From Odontocerum albicorne (Eukaryota; Arthropoda; Insecta; Trichoptera; Odontoceridae), in the NCBI GenBank assembly GCA_949825065.1, contig OX463854.1, positions 16,439,049-16,503,048 of the forward strand: a stretch of 64,000 nucleotides of DNA. Direction: 5' to 3'. Position 1 is the first letter of the stretch, and every line of letters begins with the position of its first letter. The notes below the pieces were generated by a model that saw only the letters and a program-made list of their open reading frames with translations, had not been told where the DNA came from and searched no databases. This document shows positions 34,095 to 44,915 of the stretch, piece by piece. Position numbers and translations under genes: made by a program.

Positions 34095-34508
34095 ATCGTT
34101 ATCTTTCACCCAGTGATTGACAAGCATAAAATAATAACAGCCTTCCATGGCAAGTGAGTTATAAGAGCAGAATAAGTATGTTCGAAATACATTGGGCCTG
34201 ACGGAAAATATTTAGAAATTAAAATGTAAGATGTAATAAGATTGATCTTGCAAGAGATAACGGTTTCTAATTGAAGTAAAATTATGCAAATAATATTTAG
34301 ATGGTGTGACCATTGAGAGAATGATTTACCAAAAAAACTAACAAAACAAATGTCTGAAATGAATGGAGAACGAGGAAGAGGTAGACTGAGTATTGAATAG
34401 AATACGTGTATAGTTGTAGAAAGTTTATCTGAAGGAAATGTAAGAAGTAAGAGAAACAGAAGAACATTCATGACGAAATGCAAGGGTGTGTGTGTGTGTG
34501 TACGAGTA
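34095..34508 (+). pseudogene. LINE-A RT C-terminal fragment
   Basis: Reads FRWCDH-END (about 34298-34325) and KLTKQMSEMNGERGRGRLSI (about 34336-34395), equivalent to RWFGHVERMNEERLTKQIY and the basic tail. A (TG)n run (34488-34501) runs into TACGAGTA (34501-34508), and the mariner at 34514 follows at once, so the LINE end is cut off by it. Confidence 0.72.
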
Positions 34509-34513
34509 TAATA

Positions 34514-35274
34514 CATCGATCAATAAGTCCTGGGACTTACTACTAAAACAACATTTGTTTGCCAACAATCTTCTTTATTCATCAACATAGTCTCCTTCAA
34601 GAGCGATACATTAATTCCAGCGCTTTCCTAACTTTTCTATGCCAGCCGTGTAGAACAATTTATCTTTGGTTTCAAAATAGGCGTTAGTTTTGGCAATCAT
34701 TTCTTCATTGGAGCCAAATCTCATTCCCTGGAGCATCTTTTTGAGATCTGCGAACAGCCAATAGTCGCTGGGGGCCAAATCTGGAGAATACGGTGGGTGC
34801 GGAAGCAATTCAAAGTTCAACTCGTGCAATTTGGTCATCGTTACTTTGCGATTTTCCATCACGATTTTGTTTTTTTTTAATGTTTTCTGGTGTAACAGCC
34901 TCATTTGGACGACCAGAGTGTTCAGCATAATTTGTGTCTGTACGACCGCGTTTGAAATCAGCATACCGCCGACAAATGGAAGTTTTCGACTGAGCAGAGC
35001 CCGGATAACACGTTTCAAGCCATCGCTGAGTTTGAACGGTATTTTTTCCCATTGAAAAGCAATGTTTTATCAACACACGAAATTCAGTTTTTTTCCATTG
35101 TTTTAAAAATAGCAAAAGTAGCGTCACTAAAACCACTGTAACTCAATGACACAATGTCGGAATGTCATGAAAGTTTGACACGTTACTTCTAAAGGTTGGT
35201 ACTAACTGAGAATGGTATGGATTTTTTATTAGAGGCGCCATCTGTTGGTTAGTCCCGGGACATATTGATCGATG
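34514..35274 (-). mobile_element. Deleted mariner with inverted termini (M6)
   Basis: Termini CATCGATCAATAAGTCC... (34514-34536) and its reverse complement (35252-35274) match at 21 of 23. TA precedes the left end; the right end abuts (T)TA, the start of the microsatellite. Length about 760 bp. Reading frames: 34810-35136 (minus) has KGRTDTNYAEHSGRPNEAV-like helix-turn-helix text, and 34611-35018 (minus) has PHPPYSPDLAPSDYWLFADL with the third catalytic Asp and FETKDKLFYTAGIEKLGKRW at the C-terminus. The first two catalytic Asp regions are deleted. A frameshift joins the two frames near 34870-35000. Confidence 0.9.
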
Positions 35275-35275
35275 T

Positions 35276-35884
<609 letters not shown>

Positions 35885-36150
35885 TACCTTACAAACACAC
35901 CATCACGTCGTTTCCCTGACGAGATAGGCAGCCAGAAAAGAGTATTTCCTACTGCGCCACATATATTTCACCTTCTCGTCCAACTCCTATGATGTCTCTC
36001 ACTTTTTACATTTCCTTTCAAAATATAAATCACTTGATCCAACCATACTTTCTTGGTATTCTATATTCGTATATTTGGTTTTTTTATTATTTCTTCATTT
36101 ATGTGAGAAATTTATTCATTAGCTATGGGAAATTGCAAGGTAACGCGAAG
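35885..36150 (-). mobile_element. LINE-A 3' end
   Basis: The minus strand has GGTTGGATCAAGTGATTTAT (VWLDQV region), GAAAGGAAATGTAAAAAGTG, and the tail GGCTGCCTATCTCGTCAGGG AAACGACGTGATGG (two adjoining pieces). Confidence 0.7.
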
Positions 36151-36189
36151 AAAGAGGAATTTAGAAAGAGTGTGTAAGAAAGAATGTTC

Positions 36190-36305
36190 CAATCTTGTTT
36201 TTACAGGCCTCAAAAACCTTATTCTGGTTGGTATGAAGCGTTTGTCACATGACAATAAAGTCGTCTGATTGTACTGTATCCAACAAAAACGTTGTATAAC
36301 ATTTT
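36190..36305 (+). mobile_element. SINE1 tail fragment
   Basis: CTTGTTTTTACAGGCCTCAA, ATTCTGGTTGGTATGAAGCG, GTCACATGACAATAAAGTCG, TCTGATTGTACTGTATCCAA and CAAAAACGTTGTATAAC. Confidence 0.65.
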
Positions 36306-36360
36306 TAATAGAATATACGAGTATATGAATATTAGAATACATTTTTAATAGAATATATAT
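36300..36360. repeat. Tandem duplication, one unit with CGAGTA inserted
   Basis: ACATTTTTAATAGAATATA occurs twice (first near 36299-36317, second near 36339-36357). The first continues CGAGTA-TATGA, the second directly TATGA. Confidence 0.85.
36316..36323. other. Putative Minos-type excision footprint (clearest)
   Basis: GAATATACGAGTATATGA against the adjacent tandem copy GAATATATATGA: an exact 6-bp insertion at a TA. Confidence 0.7.
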
Positions 36361-36404
36361 GACCGAATTATAATTATATCTCCGAAAATTAGGCAAAAAA
36401 ATTA

Positions 36405-36475
36405 TAATAATAAAAGGACAATTTATATAGCGCCATTTAGAGAGCGGACTCTCCTCAAGAACATTCCAACGCGGG
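36405..36475 (+). repeat. Mini-repeat R70
   Basis: AATAAAAGGACAATTTATAT, AGCGCCATTTAGAGAGCGGA and CTCTCCTCAAGAACATTCCA; the best preserved plus-strand copy. Confidence 0.7.
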
Positions 36476-36884
36476 TCTCAAACCCACATCCTGCCTGTAT
36501 TATTCGAGGGGAATAGCACAGTGCGGAGGTCGAACCGGCGACTTATTATCGCATGCCTTATTGCCATTGGAAAATTTCTAGTAATGAACCATGATGCTGT
36601 TAACGAATTGGATCAATATATCTTTGAGTTAATGATGAAAGGTTTACGAAAAAAATGTGGAGTTCAGCGCAGTTTATATGATCAAAAGCAATTATTTATT
36701 TATTCCCGACCATACACATTTCTCATATTTTTATTTATGTATTTTTTCATTAAATATTCTATTTGTCCTCATTTTGGAAATCTGTTTTTATCAAGATTAT
36801 TTATGGCTTTCTTGGTTGCAGTTTTTATTTGTATTATAAAAAGTTTATTTGGTTTATATTTTTTCACTCCCTTTTTTCACAATT
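36476..36884. other. No recognised gene
   Basis: A 121-codon plus-strand frame (36521-36886) is hydrophobic with a Phe/Ile-rich end, as expected of translated AT-rich DNA, and has no family motif. Confidence 0.4.
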
Positions 36885-37180
36885 AAATCTCCAACTTCTG
36901 TGCCTAGTTAGTACGATGCTTGATTTCCAGCCGGGGTTTTTCTGTTTCAACTTCCGGTGGTACCCAAGACAAATAAAATTGATCTGAATAAATAGTATGC
37001 GTTGATTACTCGTACATGTGGGATTGTTGTAGCCTTTCTACGTGTGGTATTGGTTCCAGCACGTGCAGTGATGACCCACGAGTTTCGCACCTACTCCAAT
37101 GGTTCTTAACTCGAAGGTTCGATTACTGGAAGACAATAATAATGTATCCCGGTCGTGCTCTTCAATACGTCTGAATCACC
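36885..37180 (+). mobile_element. SINE2 copy
   Basis: Head CTCCAACTTCTGTGCCTAGT TAGTACGATGC and degraded B box; body GATTACTCGTACATGTGGGA, GTTCCAGCACGTGCAGTGAT, GACCCACGAGTTTCGCACCT, ACTCCAATGGTTCTTAACTC, GAAGGTTCGATTACTGGAAG and CCCGGTCGTGCTCTTCAATA, with CGTCTGAATCACC at the end. Confidence 0.8.
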
Positions 37181-37739
37181 AAATTGGATATGATATGTTG
37201 AAAGGTACCATACGAAATATAAAATAAATTTGAAATTGATTAGTGTTTTTTGACATTTATTATCTTGTAATATAACTGCAGAGATAAGAAATTCTGAAAA
37301 GACCACAAGCAAAATGGACGAACGTGAGGCAGATTACATGGCGAAATACAATACCATGGGAATGGCCTGGCTCCAACAGTGAACCGAGAGAGACTGAAAA
37401 TTACTTCGATGGTCCAATTATAATCAAGACTTGTGATTCACTTGATGATACATGTGTTTGAATAGCATTGCTGGATGAATATTCAAATGTATTTTCAATC
37501 ACCAGCAAATGCCGTTTCGATCGATTTAACAGTCTCGTATACTTTTGCTGCGTGATGTCATGTTCGGGGCATTATAACATATAAATGCTCTGGAATCACT
37601 CAAAGCAATATTTTGACAGATTCTATTTTATACCAATACGTAATGCTCCTCTTCCATTATTTATGATATCATAATGTGAGATACATTTATTCTTGAAATA
37701 TTATTCCGATAAATCAAGTTTATTTCACCGTAAAGACGT
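37181..37739. other. No recognised feature
   Basis: Nothing identified. Confidence 0.4.
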
Positions 37740-38640
37740 TGTATTATTTTAATACACAGTTATTATTTAGACTACAATCTGACGTGCTGATTTTCATTTT
37801 TACCAACCCACCATCAGTACCATATACAATACAGGGAGTAACATCAATCAGAGTATCTAAAGTCAAATATTTGGACGTAACCTTTGATGTTGGACTCACA
37901 TTCGTTAACCATATCTCGGTATCGGACTGTTACAAACTACTCAGTTTTAGAGTAGTAATATCTAAAGAATTTAACAGAACCAATATCTTGCGAATATTCT
38001 ACAACCATTTAATTAGATAAGTACTCAGTAAGATACCGAAAAAAAAAACTAGTTTACTGGATAAACGACAAAGGAAAGGCAACAAGCCCAGATCCATAAA
38101 AATTGCACCCACATTACATTACCTGTTGTATTTCATAAATTATATACTTCGTGTCATGTCAAAATAAATAAAATTTAAATATGCACCAGTACTTTAGGCT
38201 CTTCATCAGCTCCAATCTAATAATATTCACTATAGAATATATTTTTTAATCCTGATATGTATGGGGCAAAACAAAGGGTGACTACCCAAAAGATGCCCAC
38301 TATTCCAACCTTCTCACGGTGTACAATTATAGAAGTCTCGAAATAAGAGGGCTACATATAATCCATCGTAATATTTCTACTGGAGGTTCTTCAAGATAGT
38401 TTGAACTGTCCCACGAAACTAGAAGCACCAAATTTATATATCTCCGATAAATATAGCAATGCAAGGAATAATTCTCTGTTCTAAATACCAACTTACAGAA
38501 CGAATATGATGACTAAAAACTGAGTCACGCTTGATATAGATATGTTTAACCAACTTAATGACAATGGATATATTCTCGACACCTCCCAGCATTATGCGAA
38601 AAATCCAAACTGATATTCTTCCTTACAAATTAAATAACTA
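37740..38640 (+). pseudogene. LINE-E-like RT fragment (thumb and C-terminal part)
   Basis: The plus-strand frame 37739-38020 reads VSKVKYLDVTFDVGLTFVNH (VKYLGVTFD--LTF--H is the post-palm motif of Jockey/CR1-type RTs), preceded by FIFTNPPSVPYTIQGV and followed by LRIFYNHLIR. A later frame (about 38275-38400) gives DYPKDAHYSNLLTVYNYRSL and EIRGLHIIHRNIS, resembling Y--LL-L-SLE-RR---+--++K. Several stops and shifts. The region 38030-38105 is nearly repeated at 48735-48785. Confidence 0.8.
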
Positions 38641-39058
38641 ATAAAAATAGCAAACCCGCTTTTTTTGTAAAAGAAAAAAATTTCTATTTTTCCACTAATT
38701 ATTTACTATCAAAAGGCTTCTTAACTTTCCACTACTTAAGTAATCTTATTAAATATCGTAGACGTCCTTGTAGTGGTCTATGGTTAATATACCTTGTACA
38801 TAATTTATAGATTATATATAAAATTATCAAGTATAAATGTATACCGTCTGTTTAACCCTGAGAGATCGGCGCACTGCTATAGCAGTGGAAGAAATTTGTT
38901 CTACCCTTGTATTCTAAAATATATTTATGTTGTAAAAATATTTGTTTTGTGTTTTTTTGTTGTTTAAAATAAATATTTATCACGAACGTCCGAATCGTAA
39001 ATATATCTCAGCACTAGATAGACAATTATATTTTTTTCTCGTAGCGCTCTCAGGGTTA
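38641..39058. other. No recognised feature
   Basis: 38850-39058 contains a CTGAGAG ... CTCTCAG inverted pair (38861-38867 and 39047-39053) flanking about 180 bp, possibly another small fold-back element. Confidence 0.35.
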
Positions 39059-40287
39059 ACAAGGACGTGTACGGCGAAACCCGAAAAACTATTTGGGATA
39101 AGGCATTAAAAAATACACACATACTACATAATATAAAAACCGTGACGCTTTATTATTAACAAGTTGTCCAGTCGCCTCCACTAGTAATAATTGCCCGGCA
39201 TCTCCGAGGCATTCTTTCTACTGATTTGATAGCATAATCCAGGGGCAAAGACTTCCATATCTGTCAAATCTGTCAAAATAACTGCTTGAATTCCAGATAT
39301 TTTTCCCTCGGAGCTTGAACTTCATGAATGCCCAAACATTTTCTATGGAATTTGCATCTGGTGACTGCGACGGCCAATCCATTACGTCAACGTCATTTTC
39401 CTGTTTCCACACCGTACAAAGACGACTTCGGTGTTTTGGGTCATTGTCCTCTTGCAGTAGCTAATTTTCATTTTTTCTTATAAACCACCTTTGGGCAGAT
39501 TCTAATAAAGCCATCTGATATATTTTAACCATTTTGGCAGCGTTCAAATTAAACTATTTTTGAAGATGTGCAAAGTGCCAAATCTCTGCTTTGAGAAACA
39601 GCCCCAGACGTAAACTTTTACCGAGTGTTTAACGGTCCGCTGGATGAGTGTATTAGTGCGGGTACACCAGGTATGATTAATGGAAGAACGTGCCCAAAAA
39701 GAAGCTTCGTCCGAAAAAATTACGTTGTCCCAATCGCGGTCCAAATGTTATTTCGCCCAAGTGAGTCTTTTTTAGACTTGTTTTTCGGACAGTACTGGCT
39801 TCTTCACCGTGCTTCGAAATTTCGCTCCATGAGCAAGTTAACGTCTTCTTATAGTGTCACATGACACAATTAGACCCTTTTCATGCAAAACCGCCTATCC
39901 GCTACACAATGCTAGACGAGGATTCTTCTCAGACACTCGTAAAATCACTCTGGTCTTCCTTTTTCTTCGTTTTCTGTGCAGTGCCACGATCTGGTTGGTC
40001 ATCGACGTGTTTTACGTCGGAATAGCGTTTTACCCACTTACTTACAAATGTCTTCGACTTTCTTATGTATTTAGCAGCGGTTCCGTACGACATTTTCGGT
40101 CTTTTTCTACACACACACAGAAACGCGGCTTCGTAACGTTCGTGAAATATATTCTTGTGTAACCAAGGTCAAATGACAACTGTTTTTCTATACAAAGCAT
40201 CTTGGGGGAAGGGTCCTGCTACCTGCTCGCGTTTGAATCTGCCCTTTAACGGTTTCCAGGAAAAAATGTAACCGTACACGCTCTTGT
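39059..40287 (-). pseudogene. Tc1-like DD34E transposon, decayed
   Basis: Termini ACAAGGACGTGTACGGCGA (left) and ACAAGAGCGTGTACGGT (right, reverse complement); TA precedes the left end, and the right TA has decayed. On the minus strand: 39929-40114 SYGTAAKYIRKSKTFVSKWV (helix-turn-helix), 39544-39744 DNVIFSDEASFWA with the first catalytic Asp and KVYVWGCFS, then, from about 39460 down, QEDNDPKHRS (second Asp) and MDWPSQSPDANSIENVWAFM with the catalytic Glu. The second Asp and the Glu are 34 residues apart, so the DD34E signature is retained. Frames are broken by several shifts, so it is inactive. Its termini do not begin CGAG, so it is not the source of the TACTCGTA octamers. Confidence 0.9.
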
Positions 40288-40750
40288 CAAACAGACTGCA
40301 GATGTATAATCTCTCAAGTTATCAAGTTGAGATTATTATTGAATCAATTTGTTATCCTCATTTACGTTAGTTATTCATCTGATTGAATATTAAATAATTT
40401 CTTCACGTAATCGGTGTGTTTTTCGACCATATAATAATTTTATATAATATCTCCTTTCGCTGTATCATAATATAACTATTTGTTACATATTCGACCCTCG
40501 TCTGTTACACACGTACACTGATTATTATCAATTAAACAACTCCCAATTTAAACATTTATTCGCCCCCAGCAAATACGTTTAAACCTCATTTATTTATATT
40601 GAGAAACACCAACCTCAAATCAGAAGAAGATGAAACGTTGAAAACGAAATGAAATATGTTGAATATTTTTTTCGATTAGACTTAAATAAAATACAACGTA
40701 AGATAATGTCATACCTAAAAGTATTTTTTTACCGTAACTTTTATTTATTA
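40288..40750. other. No recognised feature
   Basis: AT-rich; nothing identified. Confidence 0.4.
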
Positions 40751-42834
40751 CTAGCTGTATCTGGCCACGCGTTGCTGTGGCTCAGTCTGGTTAAATGGAA
40801 AAGAAAGAAAAGAGAAAGCACACGTTTCTAATATGTTTAATTTCACAATGCTTGTGGGTATACAATATTTTTGATGTCTTTCAGCCACTCTCAGTCTGTC
40901 GCGTTCATCACCGTGCTCGCAAATGATCGCGTCACTCCAAGAAGTCAATTCACGATATGATTTGAATTCAAATGAAAGATCGATTGCACTGAAAAAGAAG
41001 AAAGAAAGTTATAACAAAAACATATAAAATTGCGAAACTTTAAAAAAGGAACTGAATAATATTGTTAAGTTCGTAGACGTCTTTGTTCTTGGCGGCAAGA
41101 ATAGCTCGTTCACTCAGCCAATCGTGATTCTTATAATTGATTGAATATTGGGAAATACTTTTTCAACCAATTCTTCTTTTGACATCACTAAATTGCAGAA
41201 GTTATGAGACAATGAAATTCGTCCTGAGGTCATATCAACCGGCACCTTTCCGTTTCCAATTTCCAGCAATTGATGTGAGAATATCTCAGCTGATCGATCG
41301 TTTTGCAGCTGGACAAACATATTTGTAGTTAATTCCAACGTCTTTACGTGTTGGCACAAAGTAGAGTATTTCAGGCAACATATAAAATTGCGAAACATAA
41401 AAGTAACTAATTAAATGTTAAGGGAAGACAAAAAGATAATTGTAACTAATTAAATGTTAAGGGAAGACAGAGAGATAATTGTAACTAATTAAATTTTAAG
41501 GAAAGACAAATGGATAATTGGAACTACAATAATTTTAAAAAATCTCCATTTCTACATACGATTTAATAGATTTTGAAATATAAACATAGAGATAAAATTA
41601 AATTCTATATAAAAAAGATACTTTCGATATTCCTACTGACTTCTTTCAGCCACTCTCAGCCTGTCGCGTACATTCTGTTGAGAACGAACCAGTTCTGAAG
41701 CTGCAGAACGCGATCCCCGTGCATCCTCAAGTCTGGCTACACGTCGTTCTGCTGCTTCCTCGACATTTTGATGAACTAAAGCAGATCGATTGTACTGTAA
41801 AAGAAGAAAGAAAGTTATAGCAAAAACATAAAATTCGAACTAAAGCAGATCGATTGCACTGAAAAAGAAGAAAGAAAGTTATAGCAAAAACATATAAAAT
41901 TGTGAAACATTAAAAATGAGTGAAATTGTGAAACAATAAGTTATGAGACAATGAAATTCGTCCTGAGGTCATATCAACCTGCACCTTTCCGTTCCCAATT
42001 TCCAGCAATTGATGTGAGAATATCTCAGCTGATCGATCGTTTAGCAGCTGGACACGCATTTGTCAAATATTTGTCAAATAGGAGTATTGTTAAGGAAATA
42101 TTTGTCAAATAGGAGTATTGTTAAGGAAATACAGAGATAATTGGAACTAATTAAATGCTAAGCAAAGAGAGAGATTATTGGAATTAATTAAATGTTAAGG
42201 AAAGACATTGCAAACTACGAACGAATTTAATTTGGATGTGACATGTTTGACGCGTCATTAATGAACAATAAATATCGATTCTAATAAATAGCAAGTTATT
42301 TAGGTACTCGTAAATACATTAAAAAAAACTAACAATATTGATAAATTAATACATCTTGTTACAAATTAGCAAAAAATTAGCAGTTCGTTTAAATTAAATA
42401 TGACGTTTGTCAAAAATGTATAATACATACCAACATCACGTTGTCTCTCTGAAGCAAATGGTCGCGTCACTCCAAGAGGTCAATTCATAATATGATTTGA
42501 ATTCAAACGAAAATCAATCAACACAATTCAATTTCACCGCTAATTGAACAAAAAAATAAGTTAAAAAACTAAGTGAAACAGATATTCTTAGAGGTAGATG
42601 TCAAAAACGCACATTACGAAATGAAAATGGCGGATAAATTAGCGCAGATGGCGCTATACTAAAAAAATTTACGTATTTGATAATTTAATATTTATTATTT
42701 AAATATTTATTATTAAATATTTAATATTATTTAATATTCAAAATCAAAATGGAACTGTCAAAATTTCAAAGCAATCCGTGAATAACTTGCGGAGATTTTT
42801 AATGAACGAACATTTACATTTTTATTTATATAGA
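40751..42834 (-). mobile_element. Helitron relic with both ends
   Basis: On the minus strand the 5' end is TCTATATAAATAAAAATG (from 42834), following an A, and the 3' end is a hairpin GCCAC-8 nt-GTGGC (40764-40781), 9 nt, then CTAG (40751-40754) followed by T. That fits Helitrons: 5'-TC, a 3' hairpin and CTRR, inserted between A and T. Inside are helicase pieces (41061-41398; repeated 41938-42062) and many short duplications: an AAGAAGAAAGAAAGTTATA block three times (40996, 41806, 41867), a 39-bp unit in tandem at 41404-41520 and an ATTTGTCAAATAGGAGTATT pair at 42067-42120. Rep and most of the helicase are missing, so it is non-autonomous. Confidence 0.78.
41061..41398 (-). pseudogene. Helitron/PIF1-type helicase C-terminal fragment
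   Basis: Frame 41114-41398 on the minus strand reads LTTNMFVQLQNDRSAEIFSH, QLLEIGNGKVPVDMTSGRIS and LVEKVFPNIQS. After a frameshift near 41131, NHDWLSERAILAAKNKDVYE and LNNI follow (to 41061). This is the conserved block between the helicase motifs in insect Helitron helicases (L--NMR--------FS--LL-IG-G----), ending with the WL-ERAILA--N--V--LN motif. Catalytic Walker motifs are absent. It was captured in or left from a longer Helitron. Confidence 0.85.
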
Positions 42835-43024
42835 TATTTAATATTTAATTATTTAATATTAATTCCGAAACGTCGAAAATGCAATGTAACATAACTGTCA
42901 AGTTTCGTTCGCATGTGTCACTGCAGGGAGCGCAAACGTTATTTTTTCTGATTTATAAACTTTTTTATATATACTTGTATATAAATAATAATATATAAAC
43001 ATTTTCGTATACGAATGCAACTTT
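42835..43024. other. Sequence between two Helitron 5' ends
   Basis: AT-rich, with a short GC-richer stretch TGTCACTGCAGGGAGCGCAA at 42917-42936. Probably the interior of the outer Helitron copy. Confidence 0.35.
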
Positions 43025-43111
43025 TTGTCAAAATTTCAAAGCGATCGGTGAAGAACTTTCGGAGATTAGAGATTTTTAATTTACGAACATTTACATTTTT
43101 ATTTATATAGA
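43025..43111 (-). mobile_element. Second Helitron 5' end
   Basis: Near-copy of 42765-42834: minus strand TCTATATAAATAAAAATG then TAAATGTTCG, a 9-bp longer central part, and GATCGCTTTGAAATTTTGAC. An A precedes the TC, so it is a real terminus rather than internal sequence. Confidence 0.7.
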
Positions 43112-43469
43112 TTTCAAGATTGTACCACTTGCACTGACTCGTTGTGACTTTTTTTTTAAAGCTTAAAAAAATGTTTTCGAGAAAATAAATCAAAAGACTT
43201 AAAATGTTTCAAATACGACATCTTTTTCAGCGTACGATTTTTTTCATAAAAACTCATACTTCATATATTTTTCCAATGTTATTGAAAAATTGTAAAAATA
43301 AAAATAGCTAAGAGCAAGATCTAAACTGGGATGCTGCAACTCCGAACCGAAAGGAGACGCAACAGACAATGATGTTAAATCATACGTCAAGATTTTATTA
43401 CATTTTAATTTTCAGAAAAAATCTAAGCAATCTTTCTTTAGTTATCGATCCACAAAACCTCATTTTACT
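43112..43469. other. No recognised feature
   Basis: Nothing identified. Confidence 0.4.
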
Positions 43470-43682
43470 TTGTATTGTATAGTATTCACTTTCGTTGTAT
43501 ACAGTACAACCTGGCGAGCTGTGGCACTTCATCCAACCAACTAGAAATATGTTCAAAAAGCCTTAAGTGAAAACCAGACTGGAATCCTATTTTTTTTAAT
43601 ATGTGCTCCAACTGGAATCGAACTCATAACCCGTGGTTTTGGAGATAAGCGTCTTACCAACTAGGCCACGGAGATCGTTTAT
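43470..43682 (-). mobile_element. SINE1, near full length
   Basis: Minus strand head GATCTCCGTGGCCTAGTTGG TAAGACGC (clear A box), B box GAGTTCGATTCCAGTTG; body CCAGTCTGGTTTTCACTTAA, GGCTTTTTGAACATATTTCT, AGTTGGTTGGATGAAGTGCC; end AGGTTGTACTGTATACAACG AAAGTGAATACTATACAAT. The best tRNA-like head of the family. Confidence 0.85.
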
Positions 43683-44425
43683 AAAACATATTCACAATGA
43701 CATAAATTATCTCATCCAGCCTTATCGCGTTGATTGAAAGACATTGTTTTATTTGCTACAACCTGTTTAGTAAACTTATGAAGAGAACAAATAATATAAT
43801 GTTCCTTTTTGCTGGAATATTACAAGTTTATGTAAATGAAATAAACTTCGAAAATATTTACATAAATCAATATGACGGACAAATAATGAGGAAAAATATT
43901 TTTTTCACTTCTAAACAAATCCAACCTTTTCCTCTCCCAAATCCCCATCAGTGTCTGCCTGTCAATACAACCCGACAGAGCAGTATGAGAGGCCATAAAA
44001 ATGTCAACGTTTATTTGATTAGATTGCATCTCCTTTTTATAAACGTTATTTCCCTTCCTGGCGCCAGTTGGTCGCAACCCCATTTATTTCCTCCTTTATT
44101 TATCTCCTTAGCCCAATACTCGAGAACTCTTTTCATTTCTGCCATTCCTTTGATATAGTAGATATTCACCCTTTTATTTTTGTTATTAACGAAATTGTGG
44201 TTTCTCTGCTTAGATGTTCTGGTCAACTGAAATCCAATTACTTAATTATTAACTTTTTTTTTCCGACATATTTCGGCTCACATCTAACATCGATCGTGAG
44301 TACCATCTTACTTTATTTTTCATAAAAATATGAAATTCGAGCATTAGGTAATATTTTTTTGTATTTCGTAAATTTTAATACAGTAATAAAAAAGTAGAAC
44401 GCACCTTATATAAATACGTGTAGAC
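43683..44425. other. Unidentified open frame region
   Basis: A 142-codon plus-strand frame (43730-44158) and overlapping minus-strand frames lie here. On the minus strand GMAEMKRVLEYWAKEINKGG and NKWGCDQLAPGREITF have more biased composition than the surroundings and could be part of an unrecognised element. I cannot assign a family. Confidence 0.3.
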
Positions 44426-44670
44426 ATTAAAAAGAAAAGCTCATTCGATAAACTGTCATAAAATGGAGCCCAACAGTCGTAGAAAAGTATTACTCACCCA
44501 GTATATTTCCAAACAAAGGAAAGCTCATCCTTTGACAGTTATAAAAAATGGAACTTATCCAATAGTCATAAGAAAATGGAACTCATTCAGTATACTGTCA
44601 TTAAAAAGAAAAGCTCTTCCTATAGACAGTCATAACAAAAGTAGAACTAATCCATTATTCTTCTTCGTCG
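44426..44670. repeat. Degenerate minisatellite
   Basis: Imperfect repeats of AAAAATGGAACTCATCCAGT and ATACTGTCATTAAAAAGAAA AGCTC-type blocks, about five partial units of irregular length. Confidence 0.6.
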
Positions 44671-44809
44671 TTCAATTAATTCTGAGGATTGTGATCAACA
44701 TGTCCATCAACCATCCTTCTCCAGGTCAAGCGATTTCTTGCCCGACGTAATACCTCCTAAAATGAACGTCTCGACACTTTTTACTTGATCACGCCATGGA
44801 TGGATGTTC

Positions 44810-44915
44810 GACCTCTGTATAGTATTACGCTTTCACCGTATACAGAACAACATAGCGGGCTTGTTGCCATGTGACTTTTTTCTTCAACCAACCAGAAAGA
44901 TGTTAAAGAATATAA
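44810..44915 (-). mobile_element. SINE1/LINE-E tail fragment
   Basis: Minus strand: AACATCTTTCTGGTTGGTTG, CACATGGCAACAAGCCCGCT, ATGTTGTTCTGTATACGGTG AAAGCGTAATACTATAC. Confidence 0.65.

Noticed and set aside
36521..36886. Membrane protein frame
   Set aside because: Hydrophobic runs come from TTT/ATT codons typical of AT-rich non-coding DNA; three overlapping frames look alike.
39059..40287. Tc1-like element as the source of TACTCGTA
   Set aside because: Its ends begin ACAAG, which would leave a different footprint.
43730..44158. A 142-codon protein gene
   Set aside because: No family motif, no start or splice context, and competing minus-strand frames of similar length; not called as a CDS.
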